This document shows positions 43,800-46,844 of a stretch of DNA of 46,844 bases, in pieces; position 1 is the stretch's first letter; every line of letters begins with the position of its first letter. The DNA lies in the NCBI GenBank assembly GCA_002721365.1, contig PBKC01000086.1, positions 1-46,844 on the forward strand, read 5' to 3'. This stretch comes from Rhodospirillaceae bacterium. GTDB lineage: Bacteria > Pseudomonadota > Alphaproteobacteria > GCA-2721365. The notes beneath the pieces are model-generated. The model made no database searches, had not been told where the DNA came from, and was given only the letters and a program-made list of their open reading frames with translations. A program made the position numbers and the translations under genes.

Positions 43800-44951
43800 T
43801 CAAAGACTCCCCCGCCCGTCCACGGGCCAGATGTCGACCAGGGTGTCGCCGCGGCAGACATGATAGGCGTCGTGGAGATTCACCGTCGGGTCGCAATGGG
43901 GGATGAAGCATTCGACACGCGCGCCGAGCGGCAGGCTTTCGCCGGCCTTGGCGAAGGTGACGCGGCCATGCTCATCGCCCATGAAGCGGTAAGTGGCGCC
44001 CTCCGGCGCGCCTGAGAGGATCGTGGGCACCGGTCCGTCGGTGGAGAAGGCCTTGAGTCCGGCGTCGGTGGTGCAGAAGCCTTCATGGCCGGTGCTCACC
44101 ACCGCGGCCTGGACGGTGAGGGACGGCGCGAAGGGCTGGCCACCGTCGCGGGCGATGGCGGTCTCGATCGCGTACTGGACGTCCATGAAGACGTACGAGC
44201 CGGCCTGAAGCTCGTTGAACAGCCCCCCTTCATGGTCGATGTCGTGGGTGCCGGTGCCGCCGCCGCTGACGATTTCCGGCGCGAGCCCGGCGCCCGACAG
44301 CGCTTGGCAGAAGCCGTGCAGGATATCGATCCGCTCCATCGCCGCGCGATGGCGGTCGATGAAGGCGGGGATGTGCTGGATGTCGCCGGCATAGGCCTGG
44401 ACGCCGCGATAGCGGAGCGCGGGCGCGGCCTCGACCCGGCGGGCGACAGCGACCGCCGTCTGGCCATTGGCCGCGCCGGTGCGATGAAGGCCGAGATCGA
44501 GGTCGACCAGAACATCGAGTGTCCGGCCGGCCCGCTCCGCCGCCGCGGCCACGCCGTCGACATTGTCGGCGTTGTCGACCGCGACCATGACGTTGGCGCC
44601 CGAGGCCAGGAGCCGCGACAGCCGGTCGAGCTTGGCAGGCGTGGTCAGCGGCGAGGTGATCAGGATGCCCTCGATCCCGCCCGCTGCCAGCGCCTCCGCC
44701 TCGTGGATCGTCGCGCAGCAGATGCCGACCGCGCCGGCATCCAACTGGCGGCGGGCGATGGTCACCGACTTGTGGGTCTTGGCGTGCGGCCTCAGCTTCT
44801 GGCCGGTGGCTGTGCAATGGGCCGCCATCCGGGCGATGTTGGCCTCCAGCCGGTCGAGATCGAGCACCAGCGCCGGTGTCGCCAGCTCGCCCCGGCCACC
44901 GGTTTTTCCGATCAGATGCTGGTTGGGATTCGTTGCCCCGTCCGTTGCCAT
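43800..44951 (-). CDS. DSD1-type PLP enzyme, D-threonine aldolase-like
   Basis: 383 residues, alanine-racemase-like N-terminal barrel plus metal-binding C-terminal domain. The PLP Lys58 sits in RPHAKTHK after ELATPALVLDLDRLEANI; VDLDLGLHRTG and IVSGGGTGTHD bind PLP phosphate; FIPHCDPTVNLHD is the His/Asp metal site of D-threonine aldolase and D-serine dehydratase families. It should cleave or dehydrate a D-3-hydroxyamino acid. ATG 44951 has GGGAGGA upstream. Confidence 0.9.
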   Translation of the reverse strand: MATDGATNPNQHLIGKTGGRGELATPALVLDLDRLEANIARMAAHCTATGQKLRPHAKTHKSVTIARRQLDAGAVGICCATIHEAEALAAGGIEGILITSPLTTPAKLDRLSRLLASGANVMVAVDNADNVDGVAAAAERAGRTLDVLVDLDLGLHRTGAANGQTAVAVARRVEAAPALRYRGVQAYAGDIQHIPAFIDRHRAAMERIDILHGFCQALSGAGLAPEIVSGGGTGTHDIDHEGGLFNELQAGSYVFMDVQYAIETAIARDGGQPFAPSLTVQAAVVSTGHEGFCTTDAGLKAFSTDGPVPTILSGAPEGATYRFMGDEHGRVTFAKAGESLPLGARVECFIPHCDPTVNLHDAYHVCRGDTLVDIWPVDGRGSL

Positions 44952-45127
44952 GTCGTCCTCCCCTCGGCGTTCGTTGTCGGGAGAGAGACTAAGCGATCAG
45001 GAACGAAGGCGCATGGAATTCACGTGCCAAACTGGCCCAAATTTACCCCTAAAACTATATTCTTATTTGAGTATGGGCACTAACAAATAGATATGGGATT
45101 CGTAAGAGTTAATAGGAGTCATAAAAA

Positions 45128-45766
45128 ATGAGAATTAAAATAGATATCCCAGATGTTCCTCTAGATCCTATCTTTCCTCATAGGTTTATGAGAAGACTGT
45201 TTTTGGGAGAGAGGCCTTCAGCCTATACAAAATTTAGTTTGATTGAAAGCATGATTCGGATAATTGAGCACGCGTCATTTGAATATATGCAAGGTAAATA
45301 TGTTTCTGAAAATTTATGGATGGATGAAGATCGGCGTTTTATAAATTTACACGCGCACCTTTATGCATCATCTTGTTTTGAAAATTGTATTGGAGATGTG
45401 CATCGAACGATATGTCATGTCAATTCAATCAGGGGAAGGCAAACAATATTCCCGGAGGCGAGGAATATTCTTCCAAGATCGCTGCCAATATATAAAGCAT
45501 CTTTGCGCGATCAGATTCGTGATCTGCGTCGCTTGATACAACACAAAGAAGATCGTATTTTAGTCGGGGAAATTGTGGAAGGTGAGGCCTTTATGGCAAA
45601 TTTGACCGGGCCTGAAATTCTGACCAGCGACAACAATACACTCAAAATTCTAGACAGGATCGAATTAGGTGCTCACAGCATCCGCTGTGCAACCTTGTCG
45701 CAAGCACTTATTCAACTCAGAGAGTGTGCAGATGTACTTGTGATTCACGAGTACGACTCGCCGTAG
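45128..45766 (+). CDS. Orphan AT-rich gene, helical protein with an RX4H (HEPN-like) motif
   Basis: 212 residues, no family recognised with certainty. Codon use (many ATT, TTT, AAA, AGA) is unlike all neighbours. The predicted content is mostly helical: KFSLIESMIRIIEHASFEYM, RRFINLHAHLYASSCFENCIGDV, then RDQIRDLRRLIQHKEDRIL. The last contains RRLIQH (Arg134-x4-His139), the pattern of HEPN domains, many of which are RNases in toxin or defence systems. No partner gene is adjacent, so a toxin-antitoxin pair is not shown. ATG 45128 has AGGAG nine bases upstream. Confidence 0.75.
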   Translation: MRIKIDIPDVPLDPIFPHRFMRRLFLGERPSAYTKFSLIESMIRIIEHASFEYMQGKYVSENLWMDEDRRFINLHAHLYASSCFENCIGDVHRTICHVNSIRGRQTIFPEARNILPRSLPIYKASLRDQIRDLRRLIQHKEDRILVGEIVEGEAFMANLTGPEILTSDNNTLKILDRIELGAHSIRCATLSQALIQLRECADVLVIHEYDSP

Positions 45767-45776
45767 CTACTACGGC
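45760..45776 (+). terminator. Hairpin overlapping the stop of the AT-rich gene
   Basis: GCCGTAG-CTA-CTACGGC, a perfect 7-bp stem that includes the TAG stop (45764-45766). No T-run follows. Two more palindromes come directly after it: GTTC-TCA-GAAC (45779-45789) and GTTAAG-TAA-CTTAAC (45791-45805). Confidence 0.4.
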
Positions 45777-45830
45777 AAGTTCTCAGAACCGTTAAGTAAC
45801 TTAACAAAGTGCTTATCACGCCGAGGGATT

Positions 45831-45906
45831 TGGTGGAGCAGAGGGGAATCGAACCCCTGACCTCGACATTGCGAACGTCGCGCTCTCCCAACTGAGCTAC
45901 TGCCCC
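45831..45906 (-). tRNA. tRNA-Ala (anticodon CGC)
   Basis: 76 bases including an encoded CCA (TGG on the + strand at 45831-45833). Acceptor GGGGCAG pairs with CTGCTCC and has the G3:U70 wobble that marks alanine tRNAs; D-arm AGCTCAGTTGGGAGAGC; anticodon stem CGACG/TGTCG around loop TTCGCAA, giving CGC; T-arm AGGGG-TTCGATT-CCCCT. It reads GCG alanine codons. Confidence 0.97.
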
Positions 45907-45917
45907 ACGGCGAGGAG

Positions 45918-45946
45918 AAGATGCGAGGGGGCCCCGCCGGTGTCAA
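45918..45946 (-). promoter_or_regulatory. Sigma70 promoter of tRNA-Ala
   Basis: On the minus strand a perfect TTGACA (45941-45946), a 17-bp GC-rich spacer and CATCTT (45918-45923). Transcription would start about 45911, a few bases before the mature 5' end at 45906. Confidence 0.6.
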
Positions 45947-46001
45947 GGGGCACGCGCAGCGGTCGTGGAAAGCCGATTAGGGACAGGTCGGTCGAGGCTT
46001 T

Positions 46002-46019
46002 CAACCTGCGGGCAGGTTG
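46002..46019. promoter_or_regulatory. Palindrome CAACCTGC-GG-GCAGGTTG upstream of yggT
   Basis: Perfect 8-bp arms with a 2-base centre, 54 bp before the yggT start and between two divergent transcription units. Its centre is too short for a good RNA loop, so an operator is more likely than a terminator. Confidence 0.4.
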
Positions 46020-46072
46020 GCTACTCTGCGCCCCGTCACGCCATCCGCTTATGAGGGGGAGCCGGCCGGCCT

Positions 46073-46366
46073 ATGGTCGAACTGCTGCAGTTCATCGCTT
46101 CGATAATCTCGCTCTACATCTGGCTCGTCATCATCTCGGCCATTCTGAGCTGGCTGGTCGCGTTCGGTGTGGTCAACACCCACAACCAGATCGTTTCGAT
46201 GATCGGCACTTTCCTCTACCGGGTCACCGAACCGGCATTGACGCCAATCCGCCGGATCATGCCGGACCTGGGCGGCATCGACATCTCGCCCGTCATCCTG
46301 ATCCTGGGGCTGATCTTCGTCCGTGACGTCGTGCTGATGGGGTGGGTGCTTCGCGCCGTCTACTGA
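46073..46366 (+). CDS. YggT family membrane protein
   Basis: 97 residues. Two membrane spans (IISLYIWLVIISAILSWLV and SPVILILGLIFVRDVVLMGW) around the signature FLYRVTEPALTPIRRIMPDLGGIDISPV. YggT proteins are linked to osmotic tolerance and, in some lineages, to cell division or SepF-like loci; the role here is unknown. ATG 46073 lies after a GAGGGGGAG stretch. It converges on hemF with 16 bp between the stops. Confidence 0.92.
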   Translation: MVELLQFIASIISLYIWLVIISAILSWLVAFGVVNTHNQIVSMIGTFLYRVTEPALTPIRRIMPDLGGIDISPVILILGLIFVRDVVLMGWVLRAVY

Positions 46367-46382
46367 CGATGCGCGCCCGGCC

Positions 46383-46844
46383 TTACGGCCATTTCACACT
46401 GGGCGGCATCGACATCAGGATCGCCTCGGTGTTGCCGCCGGTTTCCAGCCCGAACTTCGTGCCGCGGTCGTAGAGCAGATTGAACTCGACGTAGCGACCG
46501 CGGCGGACGAGCTGATGCTCGCGTTCCGCTTCCGTCCAGTCGCGGTTCATGTGCCGCTCGACGAGTCGGGGATAGACGTCGAGAAAGGCCAGGCCGACAT
46601 CGCGGGTGAAGGCGAAGTCGTCCTCCCAGTCGCCGCTGTCGAGATTGTCGTAGAAGATCCCGCCGACGCCCCGTGGCTCGTCGCGGTGCGGCAGGTAGAA
46701 GTACCGGTCGCACCATGCCTTGAACCGTTCGTAATAGTCGGTGCCATGGGCGTCGCAGGCGGCCTTCAACGCGGCATGAAAAGCCGCGGTGTCCGCGTCG
46801 TCGGCGACCATCGGCATCAAGTCCGCGCCGCCGCCGAACCAGCT
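46383..46844 (-). CDS. hemF: Oxygen-dependent coproporphyrinogen III oxidase, C-terminal part (5' truncated)
   Basis: 153 residues; the frame is open to the window edge, so the start lies outside. It begins within the HemF signature SWFGGGADL, followed by [81 protein letters not shown] and MSMPP. It oxidatively decarboxylates coproporphyrinogen III to protoporphyrinogen IX using O2. The usual DLTP after the glycines reads DLMP here. Confidence 0.95.
   Translation of the reverse strand, partial: SWFGGGADLMPMVADDADTAAFHAALKAACDAHGTDYYERFKAWCDRYFYLPHRDEPRGVGGIFYDNLDSGDWEDDFAFTRDVGLAFLDVYPRLVERHMNRDWTEAEREHQLVRRGRYVEFNLLYDRGTKFGLETGGNTEAILMSMPPSVKWP

Larger units (their letters stand above)
45030..45830. 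other. AT-rich patch, likely horizontally acquired, abutting tRNA-Ala
   Basis: Base composition changes abruptly near 45030, from GC-rich to AT-rich with TTT/AAA-rich codons, and returns at the tRNA gene. The patch holds one gene and three short palindromes and ends against the tRNA 3' end. No integrase and no second copy of the tRNA 3' end were found within the window. Confidence 0.65.

Noticed and set aside
45128..45766. Toxin-antitoxin pair
   Set aside because: Only one gene is present in the AT-rich patch; no overlapping small partner gene could be supported.
45030..45830. Complete integrative element with att repeats at tRNA-Ala
   Set aside because: I found no second copy of the tRNA 3' end near 45030 and no integrase; only the composition and position support acquisition.

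Overview
The window is about 46.8 kb of high-GC DNA with tightly packed operons, frequent ATGA-type stop/start overlaps and some GTG/TTG starts. Gene content (a his cluster carrying DUF2628 and HIT genes, an ilvE-like/MarR divergent pair, CbpA/CbpM, a ModE-type operator, a DctPQM TRAP transporter, palindromes bounded by CGTCAT/ATGACG) suggests an alphaproteobacterium, perhaps of a Rhodospirillales-like lineage. This assignment is inferred from gene content only. Both ends cut genes: a TPP enzyme on the left and hemF on the right.

Layout. 1-3434 (+): a thiamine-diphosphate module (C-terminus of an acetolactate-synthase-like enzyme, a split decarboxylase of sulfopyruvate/phosphonopyruvate type, and an aldehyde dehydrogenase), read as 2-oxoacid to aldehyde to acid. 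3453-6081 (-): a short histidine kinase and an exported protein made of 23 exact 23-residue MORN repeats. 6376-7489 (+): a SIS-domain protein overlapping apt. 7500-11917 (-): a histidine operon hisB-DUF2628-hisH-GNAT-hisA-hisF-hisE-HIT. 12027-14802 (-): a CLC protein with CBS domains, a DUF4389 membrane protein and a hot-dog thioesterase. 14923-16975 (+): a D-lactate-dehydrogenase-like flavoprotein and a DJ-1/PfpI protein whose ribosome binding site lies inside a perfect 14-bp hairpin.

16959-27809 (-) is the most interesting block: two alpha-E domains, two circularly permuted ATP-grasp modules, two transglutaminase-like domains and a DUF2126 putative amidoligase, arranged as a split set, a fused set and a 1108-residue transglutaminase-DUF2126 protein, with a CbpA/CbpM chaperone pair immediately upstream. 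Families of this kind have been predicted to make or trim peptide-like conjugates, but I know of no demonstrated product. The proteasome-like Anbu peptidase that often accompanies them is not in the window.

28163-36724: an orphan exported protein, modABC (-) with a ModE-like box, a NUDIX hydrolase, a small membrane protein, an ilvE-like aminotransferase divergent from a MarR regulator, a class V aminotransferase and a family 2 glycosyltransferase. 36684-44951: a TRAP transporter with a cloverleaf palindrome between dctP and dctQ, a maleylacetate-reductase-like enzyme, a PRISE-type reductase, a Tat-exported alpha/beta-hydrolase with an unusual active site, a pair of tandemly duplicated hairpins, a small dimeric-barrel protein, a second cloverleaf-like repeat and a D-threonine-aldolase-like enzyme. 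45030-45830 is an abrupt AT-rich patch with one orphan gene (RX4H, HEPN-like motif) lying against the 3' end of tRNA-Ala(CGC), followed by YggT and hemF. No CRISPR array, rRNA or insertion sequence was seen.
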